DNA of 64,000 bases, taken from NCBI RefSeq assembly GCF_016405985.1, contig NZ_JAEFCF010000001.1, positions 248,001 to 312,000 on the forward strand, written 5' to 3'. The notes below the pieces were generated by a model that made no database searches, was not told the origin of the DNA, and saw only the letters and a list, made by a program, of their open reading frames with translations. Position 1 is the first letter of the stretch, and each line of letters opens with the position of its first letter. The translations under genes and the position numbers were made by a program. The stretch is from Paracoccus sp. IB05. GTDB lineage: Bacteria > Pseudomonadota > Alphaproteobacteria > Rhodobacterales > Rhodobacteraceae. This document shows, in pieces, positions 35,693 to 43,729 of this stretch.

Positions 35693-38410
35693 TCACCACC
35701 CTTTCGGGTGGGGGCCCGCCTGGTTCCCCTTGGCCGACAAGGCCAGCACTGCCTGGATGCGGCTGGAGACACCGAGCTTGGAGAAGATATTCTTCAGATG
35801 CCATTTGACGGTATCCATCGAAATCGCAAGCTGTTCGGAAATCTCGCGGTTCGAAGCCCCGGCCTGCAAGGCCGCCGCGACCTCGGCCTCTTTGGGCGAC
35901 AGGAGCGGTGACGCGGCCTGGACCTGTGGCCCGGTTGCAGTTGCAAAGGGAGACAGCCGGGAATGAAGGCCCGTGACAAAGGCGGAAAGCGCCACATCGC
36001 GCGACCAGGACGGGATGCGCGGCCTTGCCCAGTCGATCACCCGCGCCAGCGCTGCACCCTCATCGAGCAGGCTGCGCAGCGCACCCTGACGAAAGGCGGT
36101 CTCGACCGCTTCCGAGATCGCATTCAGCGCCGCCATGCGTTCGCCGGCGTTCAGCGCGGCGATGGCGTTCACCGCCTGAACCTGCACCAGCCGTCTGAGC
36201 CGCCCCGAATAGCGCAGTCGCCCGACGATGCGGGTCAGACGCTCATGCGCGGCGGCGGGATTGTCTTCGGCGATCAGAACCCTGGAAAGCGCGATCTGTT
36301 CCATCTCATGCGCGGTCGAAGGTGCGCCAGGGCTCTCACAGCTGTCCTCGCTGACGCCGCGCGCCATCAGCACACCCCGCGCCAGCGCCGCATTGCCGCC
36401 GGCCAGCAAGAGCCGCACATGGTCATTCAGCGCCGATGCGACCAGCCTGCGGTAATGGTTGCGGGTGCCGGAAACCTCGGCCTCCGACAGGATCGCGATG
36501 GCCCGGGTCGTCTCGCCCCGCGCCGCCGACAGCCGCGCGGCAGAGAGGCGCACCGTCATCTCATGGACCACCAGGCCAAAAGCCTCCATCTCGCCGCGAT
36601 GGTCGGCCAGGTGTCGCGCTGCGGCGTCGAGATCGTCGCTTTCATAGGCAAGCTCGGCCTGGAAGACCGCCGCCATCGCCTCGGCATAAGATCCCGCGCC
36701 AAGCGCCTCGCGGGCCATCCCGGCGCCAGAGGCGAAATGCTGCCGCGCGATCTGCAGATTGCCGGCGGATTTCTCGATCAGCCCGAGGATCAGCTCGGAA
36801 TAGGCCATGCCAAAGACCGATCCCGCCTGTTCATGTGCCGCGCGGCCCCGGCTGCAGGCGAGGCGCGCGGGGCCAAGGCTGCCCAGCGAATATTCGCAAA
36901 ACCCGAGCACATTGTTCAGCGTGCCGCGCAGGAAATGTTCCTGACGTGGCAGGCCGGGCAATAAGGCCTGCGCCATCCGCCGCGCCCGGGCAGAGCGTTC
37001 TCCGGCAGAAAGCGCGCCGACCCCCAGCACCTGCATCTCGGCCCAGAGCGCGGCATGGGTCTCGCGCGGCAAAGCTGCGTCAGACTGCATCTGACGCAGA
37101 AGATCGCGGGCGGCGCGCACGCAGGTCAGCGCCCGGCGTGGGGCGCTGGAATGGAAATAGACCCAGGCCTGGGCCAGCAACAGACGCGGGCGGCTGTCAT
37201 TCACCCCCGGCGGCAGCCGTTCAAGCCAGGCGCGCAGCCGGGTGATCTGGCCGAGCTTGACCGCCGCCATGCAGCAGGTCTCGACCAGTTCCGCCGCGCG
37301 CAGCGTATCGCCTGCCGCAAGGGCATAATGCACGGCGTCGATTTCCATCCCGCGCGCCGAAAGGCAATCGGCGGCGGCGCGGTTCAGCGCCGGGGCCAGT
37401 TCAGCGGTGCGGGGCAGGCTGCGCAAGAGATCGGCAAAGAGGTGATGATAGCGGAAGGTCGTGCGCGAGGGCGTCAGCGCCACAAGGAACAGGTTCGCCT
37501 GGTCAATCCGCCGGATCATCGCCGCCGCATCCTGATGCCCGGTGACCCGCGCCGCAAGATCGGCATCGAACCATTCCAGCACCGCGCTGCGGCTGAGGAA
37601 ATCCATCATATCGGCGGGCAGCCGCGACAGAACCTCCTGGCCCAGAAAGGCGGCAATATCACCGCCTGCCCCGGAAAACCGCGCCAGAAAGCCGGGTCGG
37701 TCACCTTCCTCATGCATCGCGAGACCGGCGAGTTGCAGCGCCGCGATCCAGCCCTCGGTCCGGGAATGGAGCGTCGTCAGCTCTGCGGGCTCCATCGTGA
37801 GCCCGAGGCTTTCATGCAGGAAATCCGCCGTCTCGGCCCGCGAGAAGCGCAGGGCGCTGTCGGGGATGCGGACCAGCTGGCCGCGCGCCCGCAGATGCGC
37901 CAGATGCAAAGGCGGATCGCTGCGCGAGATCAGCACGATATGGAGCCGGGGGGGCGCGTGGTCGATCAGCGATTGCAGGAAGGCGAGCGCTTCCGCAGAG
38001 GTCAGGCGGTGGAGATCATCGAGCACGAGGACCAGCGGTCGCCCCGCTGCCAGAATTGCCGCCACAAGGGCCGCCAGCGCACCGGTCGCAGACAGGGATT
38101 CCGAGGTGGTGAGATTTTGCAGCGCCATATCGGGCGCGGGCAAGGCGCGCCCGACCGCGCGGATCAGATGCAGGATGAACGACCTGCCACTGTCGGCCAT
38201 CGGATCCAGCGAAAGCCAGGCGAAACCCGTCTCCTCAAGCCCGGCGCCCCATTGCGCCACCAATGTCGATTTTCCAAAGCCCGCCGGCGCGCGCAGGACC
38301 GTCAGCGGATGCGCCAGCGCCTGATCCATCAGCGCAAGGGCCGCCTCGCGGCGCAAGAGCGTCGACCGAAGGTGCGGGGGGTGAATCTTGGTGTCTATAA
38401 CGGTCGCCAT
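35693..38410 (-). CDS. MalT-like ATP-dependent LuxR-type transcriptional regulator
   Basis: 905 residues from ATG 38410. Walker A APAGFGKST (41-49) starts a STAND NTPase domain of MalT type, with VLVLDDLHRLTSAEALAF as Walker B; TPR-like helical repeats fill the middle; a LuxR helix-turn-helix ends the protein (LSPKEAEVAAALQAGASNRE, IAQ-type helix SMDTVKWHLKNIFSKLGV). These proteins bind inducer and ATP, oligomerise and activate nearby operons. It lies 95 bp upstream of the deacetylase-Liv operon on the same strand and is the likely activator of it. Confidence 0.92.
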   Translation of the reverse strand: MATVIDTKIHPPHLRSTLLRREAALALMDQALAHPLTVLRAPAGFGKSTLVAQWGAGLEETGFAWLSLDPMADSGRSFILHLIRAVGRALPAPDMALQNLTTSESLSATGALAALVAAILAAGRPLVLVLDDLHRLTSAEALAFLQSLIDHAPPRLHIVLISRSDPPLHLAHLRARGQLVRIPDSALRFSRAETADFLHESLGLTMEPAELTTLHSRTEGWIAALQLAGLAMHEEGDRPGFLARFSGAGGDIAAFLGQEVLSRLPADMMDFLSRSAVLEWFDADLAARVTGHQDAAAMIRRIDQANLFLVALTPSRTTFRYHHLFADLLRSLPRTAELAPALNRAAADCLSARGMEIDAVHYALAAGDTLRAAELVETCCMAAVKLGQITRLRAWLERLPPGVNDSRPRLLLAQAWVYFHSSAPRRALTCVRAARDLLRQMQSDAALPRETHAALWAEMQVLGVGALSAGERSARARRMAQALLPGLPRQEHFLRGTLNNVLGFCEYSLGSLGPARLACSRGRAAHEQAGSVFGMAYSELILGLIEKSAGNLQIARQHFASGAGMAREALGAGSYAEAMAAVFQAELAYESDDLDAAARHLADHRGEMEAFGLVVHEMTVRLSAARLSAARGETTRAIAILSEAEVSGTRNHYRRLVASALNDHVRLLLAGGNAALARGVLMARGVSEDSCESPGAPSTAHEMEQIALSRVLIAEDNPAAAHERLTRIVGRLRYSGRLRRLVQVQAVNAIAALNAGERMAALNAISEAVETAFRQGALRSLLDEGAALARVIDWARPRIPSWSRDVALSAFVTGLHSRLSPFATATGPQVQAASPLLSPKEAEVAAALQAGASNREISEQLAISMDTVKWHLKNIFSKLGVSSRIQAVLALSAKGNQAGPHPKGW

Positions 38411-38740
38411 GTGCCGCAGTCCGGCGGGAATGCCGGCATTTGTCAACCTCGGCCAGGGGGCTGCGTCCAGCCGGGGCATTACAACCACTGGCAAGAAAGA
38501 CACATTCCTGATGGGAAAATAAGCAAATGCCCTATGCACTGCCTGAAAAGGCGCATCTGGCCCTTGGAATTCCCGCATCCTGCGCTATTTCAGCCGGGCA
38601 ACCCTTGCGCTTTTGCCTCGCCCGCCGGTCTTTGACCGCCGTGGACAGGCGGCCTCCGGCAGCAGTCAGCCAGAAATCCGGCCTCATTCTCCACCATCCC
38701 GCGATGGGAGAGGGGGCTTTGCGCGCGAAAAGGGGCCGTC
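38411..38740. other. Divergent intergenic region with no recognised gene
   Basis: 330 bp between the MalT-like regulator (minus) and the YdeP-like oxidoreductase (plus). Small open frames here show no conserved motif or proper ribosome-binding site. A short dyad CCATC-CCGC-GATGG lies at about 38694-38707, 30-odd bases before the oxidoreductase start. Promoters for both genes must be here, but I could not assign them confidently. Confidence 0.4.
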
Positions 38741-41023
38741 ATGGGCAAGAACGAGTTTATCGGCAAGTCTTCGGCGGCGGCTGGCGGCTGGGGCGCGCTG
38801 AAAAGCTGTGGCAAGCGGTTGCTTGCGACCGGCAACCCCCTGGCCGGCGCCCGGACCATGCTCAGGGCGAACCAGCCCGACGGATTTGACTGCCCGGGCT
38901 GCGCCTGGGGCGACCCGGAACATGGCTCTTCGTTTGAATTTTGCGAAAACGGCGTCAAGGCAGTGGCCTGGGAGGCGACGCAAAAGCGTGTCACGCCCGA
39001 TTTCTTTGCCGCCCATAGCGTGTCTGAGCTGCGCACCTGGTCGGATTTCGAGCTGGAACATCAGGGGCGCCTGACCCATCCGATGGTCTATGATGCGGCC
39101 AGCGACCGCTATCGCCAGACCAGCTGGGACGAGGCCTTCACCGCCATCGGTGCAGCTTTGAACGCGCTGGATGATCCGGACCGGGCGGAATTCTACACGT
39201 CGGGGCGGGCCTCGAATGAGGCGGCGTTTCTGTACCAGCTTTTCGTGCGGCTTTACGGCACCAACAACTTCCCCGATTGTTCCAATATGTGCCATGAGGC
39301 CTCGGGGGTTGCGCTGACCGAAGCGATCGGAATCGGCAAGGGCACTGTGCTGCTGGAGGATTTCGAAGCGGCGGATGCGATTTTCGTGATCGGGCAAAAC
39401 CCCGGCACCAATCACCCGCGTATGCTCGCCGATCTGCGGAAGGCGACCGCGCGGGGTGCGAAAGTGGTGGTCTTCAACCCGCTGAAAGAAAAGGGTCTTC
39501 AGCGCTTTGCCGATCCGCAGAACAAGCTGGAAATGATCTTTGGCGGGTCAGAGCCGACCTCGACCGATTACTATCAGCCGCGCCTTGGCGGCGATATGGC
39601 GGCGGTCAGGGGCATGGCGAAACTGGTCTTCGCGGCGGAAGCTGAGGCCCTGTCCGAAGGGCGCCCTTCGGTGATCGACCACGCCTTTATCGCAGAACAT
39701 TGCCACGGATTCGAGGCCTGGAAGGCCGAGGTCGATGCCACCTCCTGGGATCAGATTCTCGGACAGTCCGGCCTGACGCTGGAGGAAATCACCCGCGCGG
39801 CCGGGGTCTATCTGGCCGCAGATAAGGTGATCTGCACCTGGGCGATGGGGGTCACGCAGCACCGTCATTCGGTCGCGACGATCCGCGAGATCGCCAGTCT
39901 GATGTTCCTGCGCGGCAATATCGGGCGGCCCGGCACGGGGCTTTGCCCGGTGCGCGGCCATTCCAACGTCCAGGGCGACCGCACGGTCGGGATCAATGAG
40001 AAAGCCCCGAAAGCACTGATCGATGCGCTGGAGCGCGAGATCGGTGTGAAAATGCCCCGCGCGCGCGGGCATAATGTGGTCGAGGCCATTGGCGCCATGA
40101 TCTCGGGCCGGGCCAGGGCTTTCATCGGGCTTGGCGGCAATTTCGCGCGCGCGACGCCGGACAGTGATCTGGTGGCAAAGATCCTGCAAAGCCTCGATCT
40201 GACCGTGCATGTCGCGACCAAGCTGAACCATTCGCATCTGCTTCCGGGGCGGCTGTCTTACATCCTCCCCTGTCTTGGCCGCACAGAAATCGACAGGAAT
40301 TCCAAAGGCATCCGTCAGATCGTCACGGTCGAGGATTCGATGAGCATGGTGCATGGCTCGGGCGGGATCAACATGCCTGCCTCGAAAGAGCTGAAATCCG
40401 AAGTGGCGATTGTCGCGGGAATAGCGGCGGCGACGGTCGGATCGGAACATGTCGACTGGGCGGGCCTTGCCGATGACAATGACCGGATCCGCGACCTGAT
40501 CGCCCGCGTGTTGCCGGCCTTTGGCGATTACAACACAGCCGTGCGGCAAAAGCGCGGCTTCTGGCTGAGGAACCCGGCATCGGAGCGGGAGTTCAACACC
40601 GCCACCGGACGTGCGAATTTCTTCCCCGACCGGCTTCCCGATCAGACCGAATGGCAGCAGGCGGGGCCGGGGCGGCTTGTCCTTCAGACCTTCCGCTCGC
40701 ATGACCAGTACAACACCACGATCTATGGCATGGATGACCGCTATCGCGGCGTCTATGGCGAGCGGCGGGTGATTTTTATCAACCGCGAAGACCTTGCCCG
40801 GCTGGGGCACGGCGCGGGAGATCTGGTCGATCTGACCAGCGAAGCAGCGGATGGTAAGATCCGCAGGGCCAATGGCTTCCGCCTCGTGCCCTATGACATT
40901 CCGCAGGGCTGCATCGCCGGCTATTACCCCGAACTGAACCTTCTGGTGCCACATGACGCCTGGGGCGAGGACAGTTTCACGCCGGTTTCCAAGTCGATCC
41001 TCGTGACGCTGCACCCGCAATGA
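38741..41023 (+). CDS. FdhF/YdeP family molybdopterin oxidoreductase
   Basis: 760 residues. Molybdopterin-dependent oxidoreductase domain plus C-terminal molydop-binding domain. The N-terminal FDCPGCAWGDPEH, YTSGRASNEAAFLYQLFVR, NFPDCSNMCHEASGVAL, FVIGQNPGTNHPRML and RPGTGLCPVRGHSNVQGDRT match the YdeP branch. Only some cysteines of a 4Fe-4S site are near the N-terminus, as is usual for YdeP. E. coli YdeP is linked to acid resistance but its reaction is unproven. It overlaps the next small gene by 4 bp (ATGA). The substrate is unknown; formate is not certain. Confidence 0.93.
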   Translation: MGKNEFIGKSSAAAGGWGALKSCGKRLLATGNPLAGARTMLRANQPDGFDCPGCAWGDPEHGSSFEFCENGVKAVAWEATQKRVTPDFFAAHSVSELRTWSDFELEHQGRLTHPMVYDAASDRYRQTSWDEAFTAIGAALNALDDPDRAEFYTSGRASNEAAFLYQLFVRLYGTNNFPDCSNMCHEASGVALTEAIGIGKGTVLLEDFEAADAIFVIGQNPGTNHPRMLADLRKATARGAKVVVFNPLKEKGLQRFADPQNKLEMIFGGSEPTSTDYYQPRLGGDMAAVRGMAKLVFAAEAEALSEGRPSVIDHAFIAEHCHGFEAWKAEVDATSWDQILGQSGLTLEEITRAAGVYLAADKVICTWAMGVTQHRHSVATIREIASLMFLRGNIGRPGTGLCPVRGHSNVQGDRTVGINEKAPKALIDALEREIGVKMPRARGHNVVEAIGAMISGRARAFIGLGGNFARATPDSDLVAKILQSLDLTVHVATKLNHSHLLPGRLSYILPCLGRTEIDRNSKGIRQIVTVEDSMSMVHGSGGINMPASKELKSEVAIVAGIAAATVGSEHVDWAGLADDNDRIRDLIARVLPAFGDYNTAVRQKRGFWLRNPASEREFNTATGRANFFPDRLPDQTEWQQAGPGRLVLQTFRSHDQYNTTIYGMDDRYRGVYGERRVIFINREDLARLGHGAGDLVDLTSEAADGKIRRANGFRLVPYDIPQGCIAGYYPELNLLVPHDAWGEDSFTPVSKSILVTLHPQ

Positions 41024-41331
41024 GCACCGGGGCCGATCCCCGGGAAGAGCGCTTCATCGCGCTCTGCGAGGCGGTTGCCGGGCGGGGGCCATCGATGATG
41101 GCGGCGATGTTGCTGGTCACGGCGCATATGGGGATCTGTTCCGACAGCCGCAGTTTCGCACGGGTTTTCGGGGTCGAACATGCCCTGGTGTTGCGCGAAC
41201 TGGTCGCGATGGAGGTCGAGACGCGGCTGGTGACGATCCTGCGTCGCGACCGCAGCCAGCGGGTGCATTATGCGCCCGGCGAGGCCGCAGAAGATCTGCT
41301 TTCCCATGCCGAAGCCGCCATTGCGGTCTGA
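41020..41331 (+). CDS. Small hypothetical protein coupled to the YdeP-like oxidoreductase
   Basis: 103 residues, not recognised with certainty. ATG overlaps the upstream TGA (ATGA), so it is translated with the oxidoreductase. The sequence is helical, then a likely beta-hairpin (TRLVTILRRDRSQRVHYAPG), consistent with a winged-helix fold: helices FARVFGVEHALVLRELVAME would be the recognition unit. It could regulate the operon or serve as an accessory factor; neither is shown. Confidence 0.65.
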   Translation: MSTGADPREERFIALCEAVAGRGPSMMAAMLLVTAHMGICSDSRSFARVFGVEHALVLRELVAMEVETRLVTILRRDRSQRVHYAPGEAAEDLLSHAEAAIAV

Positions 41332-41338
41332 CAGAGCC

Positions 41339-41725
41339 TCAGATTTCCAGCACCGGCCCGCCATAGGCCAGCACATAGCTGTCCTGAGACAAAAGGCGCA
41401 TCCCTTCCGCCGCCGCCTGGGCGACCAGCAGCCGGTCGAACGGGTCACGATGCAGCGGCGGCAGGGTCGAGAGTGCGAGGATATGTCGCCCTTCGACGGT
41501 CAGCTCCTCATAGCCCGCCGACAGGAGGCCGGCCCTGAGCACCCCCGGATCGGTGCGGAAATCCGGGAGGTCAAGGCCGCGCTTGATCGCCACTTCCCAC
41601 AGGCTGGCGACGCTGAACCAGAGCCGGTTCGCCGGATCCTCGATCAGTGCCAGCGCCCGGGCCGGGATCAGATCCGGGCGCGCCGCCACCCAGAGCAGGT
41701 AATGGGTATCGAGCAGCAGATTCAC
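41339..41725 (-). CDS. PIN-domain toxin (VapC-like ribonuclease)
   Basis: 128 residues. PIN fold with acidic metal-binding residues at expected places: Asp6 (LLLDTHYLLW), Glu44 (SLWEVAIK), Asp97 (HRDPFDRLLVAQA) and Asp115. This HRDPFDR subtype is common in type II toxin-antitoxin systems. As a Mg-dependent RNase it would cut RNA when free of antitoxin. It overlaps the antitoxin gene by 4 bp (ATGA), antitoxin first, the usual order. Confidence 0.93.
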   Translation of the reverse strand: MNLLLDTHYLLWVAARPDLIPARALALIEDPANRLWFSVASLWEVAIKRGLDLPDFRTDPGVLRAGLLSAGYEELTVEGRHILALSTLPPLHRDPFDRLLVAQAAAEGMRLLSQDSYVLAYGGPVLEI

Positions 41726-41970
41726 GGCTGAGAACCTGCATCATCCTCAAAGAGGCCACGGATCAGATCGGCATCGCGGTGGTCGAAATCATCGGGCACG
41801 TCGATCTGCCCGGCGAGAAAGCCGGTGCGGCGCGGCGCATCCGTCTCGATCATCACCACTTTGACCAGCGGCTTGCCGGCGCGGGCGATGATAAAGGGCT
41901 CTCCCTGCACCGCCTCTTCGACGAGGCGCGAGAGATGTGTCTTGGCTTCATGCATATTGACGGTTTTCAT
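41722..41970 (-). CDS. Phd/YefM-type antitoxin
   Basis: 82 residues. N-terminal Phd/YefM DNA-binding and dimerisation domain (MKTVNMHEAKTHLSRLVEEA, GEPFIIARAGKPLVKVV), then an acidic C-terminal tail that would wrap the PIN toxin. Expected to neutralise the toxin and repress its own promoter, where a 12-bp direct repeat overlaps the -10 region. Confidence 0.93.
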   Translation of the reverse strand: MKTVNMHEAKTHLSRLVEEAVQGEPFIIARAGKPLVKVVMIETDAPRRTGFLAGQIDVPDDFDHRDADLIRGLFEDDAGSQP

Positions 41971-41987
41971 CTCGGCACCCCGATCTG

Positions 41988-42029
41988 ACTTAGTCTGTTA
42001 AACTTAGTCTGTTTTTTGTTTTGTGACAA
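41988..42029 (-). promoter_or_regulatory. Toxin-antitoxin promoter with overlapping direct repeats
   Basis: On the minus strand: -35 TTGTCA (42029-42024), 17-bp spacer, -10-like TAAGTT (42006-42001). Read on the plus strand, ACTTAGTCTGTT occurs at 41988-41999 and 42002-42013, two copies 14 bp apart covering the -10 and start region. This is the layout expected for an autorepressed antitoxin operon. The repeats are seen directly; the function is inferred. Confidence 0.65.
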
Positions 42030-42127
42030 GCTGTGTGTGCCAGCCTCACAGAACCATTGCCGCAGGCCTTCTGCCCTTCTATCATTTCGCGTGACAGTGC
42101 CGCTGCAGTCTGAGCTGCGGCCAGCCG

Positions 42128-42727
42128 ATGAAAGGCGCGACTGTGACATTGTACAACCGCCCCCCCGAGGTTCAGAATTTCATTGATGTGACGCTGGCGC
42201 TGATGGCAGATCTGGCTGCGACCCCCGAGGCAAAAGCGGCGCTCGCGGGCATCCGCGACGGCGTGAAGCGGGTCGATCCGCAGGCCCCGCGCAGCCCCGG
42301 CCGGCAACCCGCCTGCGCGCATCTCGGGGCCGCGCTTGCCCATGCCGCGCAAACCCCGCAGCTCGCCCCGCTTTGCGCGGCGCTGGAGGCCGCCGAGCCG
42401 CATCTCGAATGGACGGGCGAAGAGCGCAATGGCCTTGCCTCCGGGAGCTATGCCGAAATCACGCTTCTGGGCCCGGGTGGACATGAAGAGCGGCGCGATG
42501 TCTGGCTGGGCCTGTCACTGCTGGCGCCGCATGTGCGCTACCCCGATCACAACCATGCGCCGGAAGAGGTCTATCTGGCGCTGTCCGAGGGCGATTTCTG
42601 GCGCGAAACCTCTGGCTGGTTCACCCCCGGAACCGGCGGCACCTTTTACAACCAGCCCTCGGTCCGGCACGCGATGCGGTCCGGCGAGGCGCCTTTGCTG
42701 GCGATCTGGGCGCTCAGGCGTGTCTGA
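42128..42727 (+). CDS. DMSP-lyase-like cupin protein
   Basis: 199 residues with a C-terminal cupin: YPDHNHAPEEVY gives the metal motif HxHxxxExY (His141, His143, Glu147, Tyr149), and His181 in QPSVRHAMRSGEAPLLAIW completes the site. This resembles the DddQ/DddL/DddW-type dimethylsulfoniopropionate lyase family, which cleaves DMSP to dimethyl sulfide and acrylate. Many family members have other or unknown substrates, so activity is not certain. The ribosome-binding site is weak. It lies 15 bp before the desaturase. Confidence 0.75.
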   Translation: MKGATVTLYNRPPEVQNFIDVTLALMADLAATPEAKAALAGIRDGVKRVDPQAPRSPGRQPACAHLGAALAHAAQTPQLAPLCAALEAAEPHLEWTGEERNGLASGSYAEITLLGPGGHEERRDVWLGLSLLAPHVRYPDHNHAPEEVYLALSEGDFWRETSGWFTPGTGGTFYNQPSVRHAMRSGEAPLLAIWALRRV

Positions 42728-42742
42728 CACGGTGCTGCTGCC

Positions 42743-43729
42743 ATGAGCGGGGCCAGTGAGTCGCAGCGCCTGCCAGTGCTGCCGCGGGAAATGCTGGTGC
42801 CGCCGCGGTTCGAGGCGCCGACCTGGGGGCTGGTTCTGCTGTGCTATGGCGGCTGGCTGGCGGCGGGGCTCTGGCTCTGGCCGGTCCTGCCCTGGCTTGC
42901 GCTGATCGTGATGGGCGTTGCGGTGGCGCTGCAATCCTCACTGGCGCATGAGGTGCTGCACGGTCATCCGACCCGGAACGCAGGGTTGAATGAGGCCCTG
43001 GTCTGGCTGCCGATCGGCATTTTCTACGCCTATCGCAGCTATAGGCTGACCCATCTTCAGCACCATAATGACGAGCGCCTGACCGACCCCTATGATGATC
43101 CCGAAAGCTACTATGTTGCGCTTTTCACCTGGGCGCGGATGCCCGGAGTGTTGCGGCTGGTGCTGCGGGTCAACAATACGCTGCTCGGGCGGGTGGTGAT
43201 TGGCCCATGGGTTGCGGTGATCGGTTTCACCCTGGCAGAGGCGCGCCGGATACTGGCGGGTGACGCCAGGACCCGCAACGCCTGGGCGCATCATCTGGCG
43301 GGGCTGGCGGTGGTTCTGCCCCTTATTCAGTTCGGGATGGGCATTCCGGTCTGGCTCTATCTCCTGGGGCCGGGCTGGATCGGGCTCGGGCTGATCGCGA
43401 TCCGCAGCTATTGCGAACACCAATGGGCCGAAGACCCGAACGGGCGGACGATCATCGTCGAAAGCTCGCTCCTCGCGCCGCTGTTTTTGTTCAACAACCT
43501 GCATTTCGTGCATCACAAACTGCCGCGCGTGCCGTGGTATCGGCTGCCCGGGGCCTATCGCGCCGCAAGGGAGGAGTGGCAGAGATTGAATGGCGGCTAT
43601 GTTTTCCCCAGTTATTACAGCATATTGCGCGCCTATGCCTGGCGGGTGAAGGAAAATATCCCGCATCCCGCCTGGCGGCGGGAGGAGACAGGCGGTGCAG
43701 AATCGGGCAGAGATGACAAAGGCGTCTGA
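42743..43729 (+). CDS. Membrane fatty acid desaturase
   Basis: 328 residues, four or more membrane helices and the three histidine boxes of the membrane desaturase/hydroxylase family: HEVLHGH (69-75), HLQHH (104-108) and HFVHH (254-258), with an additional YCEHQW around 223-228. These bind a di-iron centre for oxygen-dependent desaturation or hydroxylation of acyl or related substrates. The 3' end overlaps the glycosidase-like gene by 35 bp. The substrate is unknown. Confidence 0.92.
   Translation: MSGASESQRLPVLPREMLVPPRFEAPTWGLVLLCYGGWLAAGLWLWPVLPWLALIVMGVAVALQSSLAHEVLHGHPTRNAGLNEALVWLPIGIFYAYRSYRLTHLQHHNDERLTDPYDDPESYYVALFTWARMPGVLRLVLRVNNTLLGRVVIGPWVAVIGFTLAEARRILAGDARTRNAWAHHLAGLAVVLPLIQFGMGIPVWLYLLGPGWIGLGLIAIRSYCEHQWAEDPNGRTIIVESSLLAPLFLFNNLHFVHHKLPRVPWYRLPGAYRAAREEWQRLNGGYVFPSYYSILRAYAWRVKENIPHPAWRREETGGAESGRDDKGV

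Noticed and set aside
38741-41023. Selenocysteine formate dehydrogenase
   Set aside because: There is no in-frame TGA and the motifs are those of the YdeP branch, so formate dehydrogenase activity is not assumed.
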